38,025 bases of DNA from Kiritimatiellota bacterium (GCA_009778475.1 WRJS01000022.1:1-38025); one strand, 5' to 3'; counted from the first letter of the stretch, positions 25,891 through 34,608 are shown. Program-made: numbers and translations. The notes: generated by a model not told the origin, from the sequence alone.

Positions 25891-27750
25891 CTACCCCCTG
25901 ACGACCGCCTGGAACTTGCACACGTCGAAGCACTGCCCGCACTTGATGCACTTGGCGGAGTCGATGACGTGCGGCTGCTTGCGCTCGCCCTTGATGGCGT
26001 TGACGGGGCAGACCTTCGCGCAGGCCGTGCACCCGACGCACTTCTCGGGGATGATGCTGTAGCTCAGCAGGTTCTTGCACTTCCCGGCGCGGCACTTCTT
26101 CTGCTCGATGTGCTCCTTGTACTCGTCCATGAAGTAGCGCAGGCTGGACTGCACGGGGTTGGACGCCGTCTGCCCGAGACCGCACAGCGACGCGCGCGAC
26201 ATCGCCTCGCAGATGACCTGCATCTTGTCGATGTCCTCGAGCGTCCCCGCGCCCTTGCAGATCTTGTCGAGGTAGTCGAGCAGCTTGCGCCCGCCGATGC
26301 GGCAGGGGCAGCACTTGCCGCACGACTCGTCCACCGTGAAGTCCAGGTAGAACTTCGCGATGTCCGGGATGCAGTCGTCCTCGTCCATGACGATGAGACC
26401 GCCCGACCCCATGATCGAGCCGATCTTCGCGAGGCTCTCGTAGTCGATGGGCGTGTCGAGGAACTGCGGCGGGATGATGCCGCCCGAGGGCCCGCCCGTC
26501 TGCGCCGCCTTGAACGCCTTGCCGTCCTTGATGCCGCCGCCGATGGTGAAGATGATGCTGCGCAGCGTCGTGCCCATCGGCACCTCGATCAGGCCGCACT
26601 TGTTGACCTTGCCCGTCAGCGCGAACACCTTCGTCCCCTTCGTCGTCTCCGTGCCGATCTTGCCGAACCACTCCGCGCCCTTCAGCAGCACGACCGGGAT
26701 GTTCGCGAGCGTCTCGACGTTGTTGATGACCGTCGGGCAGCCCCACAGGCCCTTGACCGCCGGGAACGGCGGCCGCGGCGTGGGCATCCCGCGCTTGCCC
26801 TCGATGGACGCCAGCAGCGCCGTCTCCTCGCCGCACACGAACGCGCCCGCGCCGAGGCGCAGCTCAATCGTGAACGAGAAGCCGCTGCCCAGGATGTCCT
26901 CGCCCAGCAGACCGTACGCCGTCGCCTGCGCGATGGCCGTCTCCAGCCGCTGGATCGCGAGCGGGTACTCCGCGCGGATGTAGATGAAGCCCTTCGACGC
27001 GCCGATGGCGTAGCCCGCGATGGCCATAGCCTCCAGCACCGAGTGCGGGTCGCCCTCCAGCGTCGAGCGGTCCATGTACGCGCCCGGGTCGCCCTCGTCC
27101 GCGTTGCAGACCATGTACTTCTGCCCCTCCGGCTGCGCCGCGGCGAACTGCCACTTGCGGCCCGTCAGGAACCCCGCGCCGCCGCGCCCGCGCAGGCCGG
27201 ACTTCAGCACCTCGTCCACCACGCCCTGCGGCGCCATCCCCGTCAGCACCTTCGCCAGCGCCGCATAGCCGTCGCGCGCGATGTACTCGTCAATCTTGTC
27301 CGGGTCGATCACGCCGCAGTTGCGCAGCACGATGCGCAGCTGCTTCTCGTAATCCACGCCCCCGATGTCGGCCGTCACGATGTCCAGCGCCGGCGTGTCG
27401 CACACGAGCTCCTCCACCACGCGCCCGCCCGCCACATGGCCCTCCACGATCTTCTGCGCCGCCGCCCTGTCCACGTTCCCGTAGATCACCGCCGGCATCC
27501 CCGGCGCGCGCACCTCCACGGTCGGCTCCGAGTGGCACAGCCCCATGCACCCCGTCGGGCGCACCAGCACATCCTTCAGGCCCTGCGCCGCCAGCGCCGC
27601 CGCGATCGCCTCGAACGTCGCATTCGACCCCGCCGCGACCCCGCACGTGCCCATCCCGACGGTCACCACCACGCCCTCGCCCCGCGCCCTCGCCGCCGCC
27701 TGCTGCTGCCCGCGCAACGCGCCCAACGCCTCCACTGTCAACTTAGCCAT
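25891..27750 (-). CDS. hydB: NAD-linked [FeFe] hydrogenase NuoF-like subunit
   Basis: A 619-aa flavoprotein subunit that takes electrons from or gives them to NAD(P). Residues 1-120 are a thioredoxin-like [2Fe-2S] domain (Cys36, Cys68, Cys72). Residues about 130-460 are the NuoF/51-kDa domain, with GLRGRGGAGFLTGRKW (185-200) for NADH and CNADEGDPGAY (215-225) for FMN. The NuoF [4Fe-4S] site is ESCGKCCPC (475-483) plus Cys523. Two C-terminal ferredoxin clusters follow (Cys571-581 and 601-611). This layout is that of HydB/HndC in trimeric bifurcating hydrogenases. ATG 27750 with GGAAAGGA upstream is preferred to an in-frame TTG at 27759. It is followed unusually by accessory genes rather than by hydA. 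Confidence 0.95.
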   Translation of the reverse strand: MAKLTVEALGALRGQQQAAARARGEGVVVTVGMGTCGVAAGSNATFEAIAAALAAQGLKDVLVRPTGCMGLCHSEPTVEVRAPGMPAVIYGNVDRAAAQKIVEGHVAGGRVVEELVCDTPALDIVTADIGGVDYEKQLRIVLRNCGVIDPDKIDEYIARDGYAALAKVLTGMAPQGVVDEVLKSGLRGRGGAGFLTGRKWQFAAAQPEGQKYMVCNADEGDPGAYMDRSTLEGDPHSVLEAMAIAGYAIGASKGFIYIRAEYPLAIQRLETAIAQATAYGLLGEDILGSGFSFTIELRLGAGAFVCGEETALLASIEGKRGMPTPRPPFPAVKGLWGCPTVINNVETLANIPVVLLKGAEWFGKIGTETTKGTKVFALTGKVNKCGLIEVPMGTTLRSIIFTIGGGIKDGKAFKAAQTGGPSGGIIPPQFLDTPIDYESLAKIGSIMGSGGLIVMDEDDCIPDIAKFYLDFTVDESCGKCCPCRIGGRKLLDYLDKICKGAGTLEDIDKMQVICEAMSRASLCGLGQTASNPVQSSLRYFMDEYKEHIEQKKCRAGKCKNLLSYSIIPEKCVGCTACAKVCPVNAIKGERKQPHVIDSAKCIKCGQCFDVCKFQAVVRG

Positions 27751-27772
27751 CTTATTCAATCCTTTCCTGAAA

Positions 27773-28267
27773 TCACCCTTTGCGGAAACGCGCCACGATG
27801 CCCTGCAGGTCCTTCGTCTGGACCTTCCCGAACACCTCGCCGTTCACGACCATCACCGGCGCCAGCCCGCAGCACCCCAGGCACCGCACCGCCTCCACCG
27901 AGAACTCCCCGTCCGGCGTCACCGTGTTCAGGCCCACGCCCAGGATGCCCTCGAGCTCCTTGACGATGTCCTCGCCGCCCTTCAAGTAGCACGCCGTGCC
28001 CATGCACACCTGGATCTGGTTGCGGCCCGGCTTCGTCAGCTTGAACAGGTTGTAGAACGTGATCACGCCATAGATTTTCGCCAGTGGCACGCCCAGCGCG
28101 TCCGCGACCTCGAACGCCACCTCGCGCGGGATGTAGCCGAACGCCTGTTGCACGCGGTGCAGCACCATGATCAGGTTGCCCGGTTTCGATTTCCATTCGG
28201 CGATGAACGCCTTCAGCTCAGGCGTCAGCTTCAGCGCGCCCTCGGCCGTTTTCGCGGCAGTACTCAC
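27773..28267 (-). CDS. hydC: NAD-linked [FeFe] hydrogenase NuoE-like subunit
   Basis: A 164-aa thioredoxin-like [2Fe-2S] protein of the NuoE/24-kDa family, the small electron-transfer subunit of HydABC (also called HndA). The cluster ligands are visible as CMGTAC (Cys88, Cys93) and RCLGCCG (Cys129, Cys133). The helical N-terminus contains LHRVQQAFGYIP, a family hallmark. The length matches the family (about 160 aa). The start is GTG 28267 with a strong TGGAGGA site 7 bases upstream; no better ATG exists. It is the first gene of the minus-strand hyd cluster, 22 bases ahead of hydB. Confidence 0.93.
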   Translation of the reverse strand: MSTAAKTAEGALKLTPELKAFIAEWKSKPGNLIMVLHRVQQAFGYIPREVAFEVADALGVPLAKIYGVITFYNLFKLTKPGRNQIQVCMGTACYLKGGEDIVKELEGILGVGLNTVTPDGEFSVEAVRCLGCCGLAPVMVVNGEVFGKVQTKDLQGIVARFRKG

Positions 28268-28333
28268 GGTTATTCCTCCACGTTAAATCCGGCCCCGAAC
28301 CGTACCCAAAGCCAGACGGGTTAAAAAAATGAA

Positions 28334-28367
28334 GAGATAGTATCTCAAAAAACATACCCATTGCCAA
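28334..28367 (-). promoter_or_regulatory. Possible hyd promoter overlapped by a palindrome
   Basis: On the minus strand TTGGCA (28362-28367) and TACTAT (28337-28342) are 19 bases apart, a little long for a sigma-70 promoter. The -10 box lies inside the 13-base inverted repeat GAGATA-G-TATCTC (28334-28346), which could be an operator. It is not a recognisable Rex site. It lies about 70 bases before the hydC start. Confidence 0.35.
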
Positions 28368-28506
28368 GCCTGAAAAGTTCGTTTTCCGTTTTGGAATTCC
28401 CACAGCCCGAAACGCGCCCAAACACGTTTGGCGTAACGCCAGCCACGACGGCACCGCATCCTTGGCCTTCGGCGTCAACGACTCCAACACCAAGGCATTC
28501 TTCCGC

Positions 28507-28640
28507 CTTATATGCCGGGAACGCAAGGCTTCCGCCTTGCAACGAGGGACTACGAAAGGGACAAAAGGGACCTAGGGGACGAAGGTGTTTCTCTTTTCCC
28601 CTTATGTCCCTTATGTCCCCTGTGTCCCCTTCGTCCCCTC
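28507..28640. repeat. Composite intergenic repeat, copy upstream of the beta-helix gene
   Basis: One GGGAACGCAAGGC palindrome (28513-28540) runs directly into CGAGGGACTA and a GGGAC-rich stretch. An inverted repeat follows, AGGGGACGAAGG (28574-28585) pairing with CCTTCGTCCCCT (28628-28639). The same succession is found at 33672-33830, on the other side of the 28730 gene. The rest of the 28268-28729 gap holds the hyd promoter region and a possible gene remnant (see findings). Confidence 0.88.
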
Positions 28641-28729
28641 CCCCGGCCTCCCCCAAAAAAACTCCTCGCTTTCCGCTCCGCCGTTTGCTACCCTTAAAAA
28701 TGTTTTCATCCAACTAAAGGAAAGTAATC

Positions 28730-31700
28730 ATGAAAAAACTCGCATGGTTTCTCTCGGGGCTGCTGGTAGCCTCTGCGGCGGATGCCGCCACGAACAGTGT
28801 CTCGGGCGGGGGGGCGAACCTCCAGACAGCCATCAACGCCGCGCAGGACGGGGATGTGCTCTTCGTGGCGAGCGGCACCTATTCGCCCATCGTCACCGGC
28901 AACAAGGACATCCGCATTGAAAGTACGGGGGGCGCAAGCGTCACGTTCATCGACGGCGGCGGCGCCGAACGTTGCGCGACGCTGGGGACGGAGAACGGCC
29001 ACACCAACACCGTGCTCATCGGCTTCACGCTCGCAAACGGCCACGCGAACGTCACGATTCTCGCTCACCACGGCGGCGGGGCGGTTTGCGGCACGCTGGG
29101 GAACTGCACGCTCACGAACAACACGGGATACGCTTACGGCGGCGGCGCGGCTTACAGCATCCTGACCGGCTGCACACTGGTGGATAACATGGCGGTGGTT
29201 GATGGCGGCGGGGCGTACCTCTGCACGCTGGACAGCTGCATGCTCACGAACAACATGGCAGACGCTTTCGGCGGCGGGGCGTGCCGTAGTGCGCTGCTCA
29301 ACTGCACGCTCGCGGATAACGCGGCGGGGCTACAGGGCGGCGGGGCTGATGACTGCACGCTGGAGAACTGCGCCATTACGAACAACACGGCGAACAGCGG
29401 CGGCGGGGCGTACCATTGCACGCTGGACAACTGCACGCTCTCAGGCAATTTGGCGGCGCACCGCGGCGGCGGGGCGTATTACAGCACGCTGAATGACTGC
29501 ACGTTCTCGGGCAACACGGCGGACTACGACGGCGGCGGGGCGTATTACAGCATCCTGAACCGCTGTGCGCTGACGGACAACGAGTCGGGCCGTTATGGTG
29601 GCGGGGCGGCGCACGGGCTGCTGAACAATTGCATCCTCACGGACAACACGGCCTGGGGTGATGAAGAGTGGTCTCCCTGTGGCGGCGGCGCGTATGAAAG
29701 CATGTTGAACAACTGCCTCCTGACGGGCAATTATGCGGAATACGGCGGCGGGGCGTTTGAGAGTACGCTGAACAACTGCACGCTCTACGGCAACACGGCC
29801 TTTTCCGTCGGCGGCGGGGTACGCTTTGGTGCGCTGAACAACTGCGTCGCCTGGGGGAACACCGTCCTCCACGACCCGTTCGAAGGTCACAACCATTACG
29901 AGTGCGTGCTCATGCATTCCTGCTCGACGCCGATGCCGATCGGGGCGTTCGACGGCGGCAGCAACACGAACGCGAACCCGCTTTTCGTGAGCGCGGCAAA
30001 CGGCGACTTCCGCCTGCAGACCGGCTCGCCGTGCGTTGACACGGGCGCGAACATTCTGGTGGTCGGCGGCACGGATCTGGACGGCAACCGCCGCATCTGG
30101 GGGAGCGCGGTGGACATGGGCGCGTACGAGCGGGACGCCTCGCCCCTGCCCGGGCAGATTTTTTACGTGGACCGGGAACGCCTTGATGACAGCGGCGACG
30201 GGCGGACGTGGGCGACCGCGAAAAAGACCATCCAAGGCGCGGTGATCGACGCCGTCGCGGGCGACACGGTGGTCGTGACCAACGGCACCTATACGTTCGT
30301 CATGACACTCAACAAGGCCATCCGCATCGAAAGCGTCAACGGCGCGGAGGCGACGCGCATCAACGGCAACGGCATCTTCCGCTGCGCCACGCTCGGGCAA
30401 GAGATGTATCCCTCGCTGGGCGCCACCCTTGCCGGGTTCACGCTGACTAACGGCAGGGCGCCCTACGGCGGCGGCGCGGCATACGGCACGTTGGAAAACT
30501 GTACGCTTGAGGGCAACCGGGCAGATGACAGCGGTGGCGGGGCGTATGACAGCACGCTGAACCACTGCACGCTCTCGGGCAATACGGCGGAATGCTACGG
30601 CGGCGGGGCGGCTTACGGCACGCTGAATGACTGCACGCTCACAGGCAACACGGCGGCTGACGGCGGCGGGGCGTATGAATCATGGCTGTTCGACTGTGCG
30701 CTCACGGGCAACACGGCCTTCGACGGCGGCGGGGCGTCTTGGAGCACGCTGAACAACTGCACGCTCTCGGGCAACACGGCGGAGAACGGCGGCGGGGCGG
30801 CAGACTCATGGTTGTACGACTGTGCGCTCACGAATAACACCGCCGTTGAGAAGGGCGGCGGGGCGTATGAGAGTACGCTGTACAACTGTACGCTCTCGGG
30901 CAACACGGCGGACTATGGTGGCGGCATGGTATATGGCTGGGCATTGTGCTGCACGCTCTCGGGCAACACGACGGACTTCAATGGCGGCGGGGCGTGTGAA
31001 TCATGGCTGCACAGCTGCCTCCTGACGGGCAACAGGGCGAATGACAGCGGCGGTGGGGCGGAAGGCAGCGAATTGGTCAACTGCACGCTCTCGGGCAACA
31101 TGGCGTATCATGATGGCGGCGGGGCGCATGAAGGCACGCTGAACAACTGCATCGTCTGGGGAAACACCGTCACCAGCGGCGCGTACAGCAACCATTACGA
31201 AGCCACTTTCGCCTTCTCCTGCACGGCGCCCGCGCCGACGTCGGGGTACAACGGCGGCGGCAACATCGCCCTCGATCCCCTCTTCGTCAGCCCCGCCACG
31301 GGCAACTACCGCCTCCAGTCCGGCTCCTCCTGCATTAACGCGGGCAACAACACATACGTGGCATGGGATATCGACCTCGACGGAAACCCCCGCATCTGGG
31401 GCGGTCGCGTGGACATGGGCTGCTACGAGCATGGCTCCCGGTGGGATGCCACCGTGTATTATGCGGATGATACCCGCCCCGACAACTCCGGCGACGGGCT
31501 TTCCTGGGCGACCGCGAAGAAGACCCTTCAGGCGGCGGTGGATCTCGCCCTGTTGCCGGGCGACAGGGTGGTCGTGACCAACGGCATCTATTTCCCCATC
31601 GTCGTCCTGGACGACCTCGCCATCACCATCCAGAGCGTCAACGGCGCGGCGCTCACCTTCATCGACGGCAACGGCATCGACCGCTGCGCCACGCTGGGAT

Positions 31701-33664
31701 CGTCCTACGGCCACACCGCCACCGTGCTGGACGGCTTCACCCTCATAAACGGCTACGCCGCCTACGGGATCACCCCCGTCGAACCCGGCAACGGCGGGGG
31801 CTCGTGCTACGGCACGCTCAACCACTGCGTGCTGTCGGGCAATAAGGCGGAATGGAACGGCGGCGGCGCGTACGGCGGCGAGCTGAACCACTGCACGCTC
31901 ACAGGCAACAAGGCGGGCGGCGGCGGCGGGGCGTATGAAGGCACGCTGAACCACTGCACGCTCTCGGGCAATGAGGCGGAATGGAACGGCGGCGGGGCGT
32001 GCTACAGCACGCTCAACAACTGCCTCCTGACGGGCAATACGGCGGGAGACAGCGGCGGCGCGGCGGATGGCAGTGAACTGAACAACTGCACGCTCTCGGA
32101 CAATACGGCGGAATGTGGCGGCGGCGTGTTGGGCGGTTTTTTGTTCAACTGCATCGCCTGGGGCAACAACAGCAGCGGCGAGTTCAGCAATTACTGCGAC
32201 ACCGCGATTCATTACACCTGCACCGCGCCATTGCCCGAGTACGGCGTTGGCAACATCGACGCGAACCCGATGTTCGCGGACGCGCCCGGCGGAAACTTCC
32301 GCCTCCAATCCGGCTCCCTCTGCATCGACGCGGGCGACAACACATACGCGACATGGGATATCGACCTCGACGGCAACCCTCGCATCTGGGGCGGCCGCGT
32401 GGACATGGGCGCCTACGAGTTCGGCTCCCGGTGGGATGCCACCGTCTTCTATGCGGACGAGAATCGCCCCGACGACTCCGGCGACGGGCTTTCCTGGGCG
32501 ACCGCGAAGCACACCCTGCAGGCGGCGGTGGATCTCGCCCTGTTGCCGGGCGACACGGTGGTCGCCACCAACGGCACCTACGCGCCCATCACGTCGGGCG
32601 GCAGGGCCATCACCATCCGCAGCGTCGAGGGCGCCGGGCACACCTCCATCGACGGCGGCGGCACCAACCGCTGCGCCTCGCTGACCTCCTTCGTCGCCGC
32701 CTTCGATAACACCGTCCTCATCGGCTTCACCCTCGCCAACGGGTACGCCGAATACAACGGCGGCGGCGCGTACGGCGGCACGCTGAACAACTGCATACTG
32801 ACGGGCAACACCGCAGAGTACAACGGCGGCGGCGCGTATGACAGCGTGCTGAACCACTGCACGCTCTCGGGCAACACGGCCAACTGCATCGGCATGGATC
32901 TGAACGGCGGCGGCGGCGCGGCGGACAGCACGCTGAACAACTGCCTCCTGACGGGCAACACCGCGCACAGCGCCGGCGGCGGCGCGTTTGAAAGCACGCT
33001 GAACAACTGCACGGTCTCGGACAACACCGCGCACGATGACGGCGGCGGCGTGCGCGGCGGCAGCGCGCTCAACTGCGTCGTCTGGGGCAACACCCAGACC
33101 GGCGGCAACGGCGGCGCATTCAGCAACCATTACCTAACCACGTTCGCCTTCTCCTGCACGATACCTGCACCGCCGCAAGGATACAACGACGGCGGCAACA
33201 TCAACTTCGACCCCCTCTTCGTCAACCCCGCCACAGGCGACTACCGCCTGCAGCCCGCCTCGCCCTGCATCGACGCGGGCGGCAACGAGTATGTCACATG
33301 GGACCTCGACCTCGACGGCAACCTCCGCATCTGGGGCGGCCACGTGGACATGGGCGCCTACGAGTTCGGCTCCGTCCCCGGCGGCGGCGGCGACGACGAC
33401 CTCACCCTCCTCCTCATCACCCGCATCACCGTCGGCGACCCCATCCCCGTCTCCCCGCCCATGCGCGAGATCATCCTCGACTTCACCTACGACGGTACCC
33501 TGCCCCCCACCGTCCACGCCCGCATGTGGCTCGACCTCGCGGATCTGGGCGCCTCCTCCGTCCCGACCTGCTTCCTCGATGACCCCGGCGGCGGCGCCGC
33601 CACCCTCACCGTCATCCTCCCCGCCGACCTCGCCAAAGCCTTCTTCAGGATCGAGGCGCCATAG
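28730..33664 (+). CDS. Secreted parallel beta-helix giant, four choice-of-anchor-Q modules
   Basis: A 1644-aa exported protein. The signal peptide is residues 1-19 (MKKLAWFLSGLLVASAADA). The body has four modules, starting near residues 22, 476, 909 and 1239. The last three begin YxDxxxxDxSGDGxxWATAK, and all continue with a GDxVxVxxGxY strand. Each then carries short repeats of the form GGGAYxSTLNNCTLSGNTA; I count 12, 11, 6 and 5. Each ends in the choice-of-anchor-Q hallmark LDGNPRIWGGRVDMGAYE. The repeats resemble chlamydial Pmp-type GGA/NxA repeats and should stack into a right-handed beta-helix. The C-terminal domain (about 1550-1644) ends in AFFRIEAP. ATG 28730 has AAAGGAAAG upstream. 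The role may be adhesion or glycan binding; there is no catalytic motif that I can see. Confidence 0.88.
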   Translation: MKKLAWFLSGLLVASAADAATNSVSGGGANLQTAINAAQDGDVLFVASGTYSPIVTGNKDIRIESTGGASVTFIDGGGAERCATLGTENGHTNTVLIGFTLANGHANVTILAHHGGGAVCGTLGNCTLTNNTGYAYGGGAAYSILTGCTLVDNMAVVDGGGAYLCTLDSCMLTNNMADAFGGGACRSALLNCTLADNAAGLQGGGADDCTLENCAITNNTANSGGGAYHCTLDNCTLSGNLAAHRGGGAYYSTLNDCTFSGNTADYDGGGAYYSILNRCALTDNESGRYGGGAAHGLLNNCILTDNTAWGDEEWSPCGGGAYESMLNNCLLTGNYAEYGGGAFESTLNNCTLYGNTAFSVGGGVRFGALNNCVAWGNTVLHDPFEGHNHYECVLMHSCSTPMPIGAFDGGSNTNANPLFVSAANGDFRLQTGSPCVDTGANILVVGGTDLDGNRRIWGSAVDMGAYERDASPLPGQIFYVDRERLDDSGDGRTWATAKKTIQGAVIDAVAGDTVVVTNGTYTFVMTLNKAIRIESVNGAEATRINGNGIFRCATLGQEMYPSLGATLAGFTLTNGRAPYGGGAAYGTLENCTLEGNRADDSGGGAYDSTLNHCTLSGNTAECYGGGAAYGTLNDCTLTGNTAADGGGAYESWLFDCALTGNTAFDGGGASWSTLNNCTLSGNTAENGGGAADSWLYDCALTNNTAVEKGGGAYESTLYNCTLSGNTADYGGGMVYGWALCCTLSGNTTDFNGGGACESWLHSCLLTGNRANDSGGGAEGSELVNCTLSGNMAYHDGGGAHEGTLNNCIVWGNTVTSGAYSNHYEATFAFSCTAPAPTSGYNGGGNIALDPLFVSPATGNYRLQSGSSCINAGNNTYVAWDIDLDGNPRIWGGRVDMGCYEHGSRWDATVYYADDTRPDNSGDGLSWATAKKTLQAAVDLALLPGDRVVVTNGIYFPIVVLDDLAITIQSVNGAALTFIDGNGIDRCATLGSSYGHTATVLDGFTLINGYAAYGITPVEPGNGGGSCYGTLNHCVLSGNKAEWNGGGAYGGELNHCTLTGNKAGGGGGAYEGTLNHCTLSGNEAEWNGGGACYSTLNNCLLTGNTAGDSGGAADGSELNNCTLSDNTAECGGGVLGGFLFNCIAWGNNSSGEFSNYCDTAIHYTCTAPLPEYGVGNIDANPMFADAPGGNFRLQSGSLCIDAGDNTYATWDIDLDGNPRIWGGRVDMGAYEFGSRWDATVFYADENRPDDSGDGLSWATAKHTLQAAVDLALLPGDTVVATNGTYAPITSGGRAITIRSVEGAGHTSIDGGGTNRCASLTSFVAAFDNTVLIGFTLANGYAEYNGGGAYGGTLNNCILTGNTAEYNGGGAYDSVLNHCTLSGNTANCIGMDLNGGGGAADSTLNNCLLTGNTAHSAGGGAFESTLNNCTVSDNTAHDDGGGVRGGSALNCVVWGNTQTGGNGGAFSNHYLTTFAFSCTIPAPPQGYNDGGNINFDPLFVNPATGDYRLQPASPCIDAGGNEYVTWDLDLDGNLRIWGGHVDMGAYEFGSVPGGGGDDDLTLLLITRITVGDPIPVSPPMREIILDFTYDGTLPPTVHARMWLDLADLGASSVPTCFLDDPGGGAATLTVILPADLAKAFFRIEAP

Positions 33665-33671
33665 CCGGAAG

Positions 33672-33830
33672 CGCAAGTGCCGGGAGCGCAGGGCTTCCGC
33701 CCTGCATCGAGGGACTATGGACACCGGGACACCGGGACTACGGGACTACCTAGGGGACATAGGGGACGAAGGGGACATAGGGGACGAAGGTGTTTCCCCC
33801 TATGCCCCCTTCGTCCCCTAAGTCCCCCCC
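33672..33830. repeat. Composite intergenic repeat, copy downstream of the beta-helix gene
   Basis: A GGGAGCGCAGGGC palindrome (33681-33709) leads into CGAGGGACTA. A GGGAC/GGGGACATA repeat tract follows, then an inverted repeat: AGGGGACGAAGG (33779-33790) pairs with CCTTCGTCCCCT (33808-33819). It has the same order and orientation as the copy at 28507-28640. No gene was seen between 33665 and 33954. Confidence 0.88.
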
Positions 33831-33887
33831 ACTTGCCCCCTCATTCCTTAACCCCAAAAGAGCAGCGATCATTTTGGAAATTTAGGG

Positions 33888-33916
33888 TTGCGCTAAAAGC
33901 GGGTTTATGGCACAAT
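33888..33916 (+). promoter_or_regulatory. Promoter of the second DUF4160-DUF2442 pair
   Basis: TTGCGC (33888-33893) and CACAAT (33911-33916) have 17-base spacing, 39 bases before the ATG at 33955. A clear GGAGG ribosome binding site lies at about 33940-33944. Confidence 0.45.
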
Positions 33917-33954
33917 GCCTCTTATCATTTATTTGATCTGGAGGTTTCCGCTTC

Positions 33955-34215
33955 ATGCCTACGATTTGTTTCTTCCGTGGAATACGGGTTTACATCAACT
34001 TCGACGACCACGAGCCGCCGCACTTTCATGCCGAATATGCGGGCGAGGAAGTTGTCATTGCCATCAACGACATTGAACCCTTGACAGGGCAAATCCAATC
34101 AAAGCAACAAAAAATGCTTTTGGGTTGGGCCGCCTTGCATCAAGACGAACTTTTGGAAAACTGGGCCCTTGCCTCCAAGGGCGCGCCCACCTTCATTATT
34201 GAGCCGCTCAAATGA
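33955..34215 (+). CDS. DUF4160 domain protein (second pair)
   Basis: An 86-aa DUF4160 protein. It starts MPTICFFRGIRVYI and has the family core EPPHFHAEYAGEEVVIAI and the end DELLENWALASKGAP...IEPLK. It is clearly homologous to the protein at 20906-21172 (shared MPTI, PPHxHA, DELLxxW, IEPL) but divergent along the rest. The ATG at 33955 has GGAGG about 10 bases upstream. Its stop overlaps the start of the DUF2442 gene by 4 bases (ATGA), which indicates translational coupling and stoichiometric expression. The function of the family is not established. Confidence 0.87.
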   Translation: MPTICFFRGIRVYINFDDHEPPHFHAEYAGEEVVIAINDIEPLTGQIQSKQQKMLLGWAALHQDELLENWALASKGAPTFIIEPLK

Positions 34216-34571
34216 CAGCCACCACACCGAACCCGCACATGGGCGTGCCCCCCGGCGAACCCCCGCCGGAAATCCGTGAGTATTTTGCCAAGGGCAGGCG
34301 AAAAGCCGTCGCGGTCAAGGCACTGCCGGAGTTTATCCTGCATGTCACGTTTGACAACGGGGAGATTCGTGTCATGGACATGAAAGACAAGTTGTCGCGC
34401 CCCGCGTTTGCCCCGCTCCGCGATGCCGCGCGTTTCAACTCTGTTTACATTGACTCGTCCGGCTCCATCGCATGGGACGCGGATCCCGCGGTTGACAGCC
34501 AGACAATCTGGTCAAACCGCATTGACCTTTGCCCGGACAGTTGCTACTTGTCCGCCGCCTTGCAAGCGTGA
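34212..34571 (+). CDS. DUF2442 domain protein (second pair)
   Basis: A 119-aa protein. Residues about 30-108 fit DUF2442 (VKALPEFILHVTFDNGEIRV, MDMKDKL, FNSVYIDSSGSIAWDAD, IWSNRIDL). A proline-rich N-terminal extension of about 25 residues (MGVPPGEPPPE) is not present in the first pair. It begins inside the DUF4160 stop (ATGA overlap). It shares only the family pattern with the protein at 20606-20893, so the two pairs were probably acquired independently rather than by recent duplication. Confidence 0.78.
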   Translation: MTATTPNPHMGVPPGEPPPEIREYFAKGRRKAVAVKALPEFILHVTFDNGEIRVMDMKDKLSRPAFAPLRDAARFNSVYIDSSGSIAWDADPAVDSQTIWSNRIDLCPDSCYLSAALQA

Positions 34572-34608
34572 AGCAAAATACACCAAACGTCTCAAAAGTA
34601 GGATGGAC

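Noticed and set aside
25675-27963. 762-codon plus-strand frame over hydB
   Set aside because: It is a shadow of hydB, whose minus-strand product has complete NuoF and ferredoxin motifs. The plus frame is Arg/Leu/Ala-rich without any family.
31001-33130. 709-codon minus-strand frame over the beta-helix gene
   Set aside because: Ala/Val/Arg repeats simply mirror the GGGA...NCT repeats of the real gene.
34408-34608. Upstream extension of the serine hydrolase
   Set aside because: It overlaps the DUF2442 gene in another frame and would bury the signal peptide. The ribosome binding site is just before 34609.
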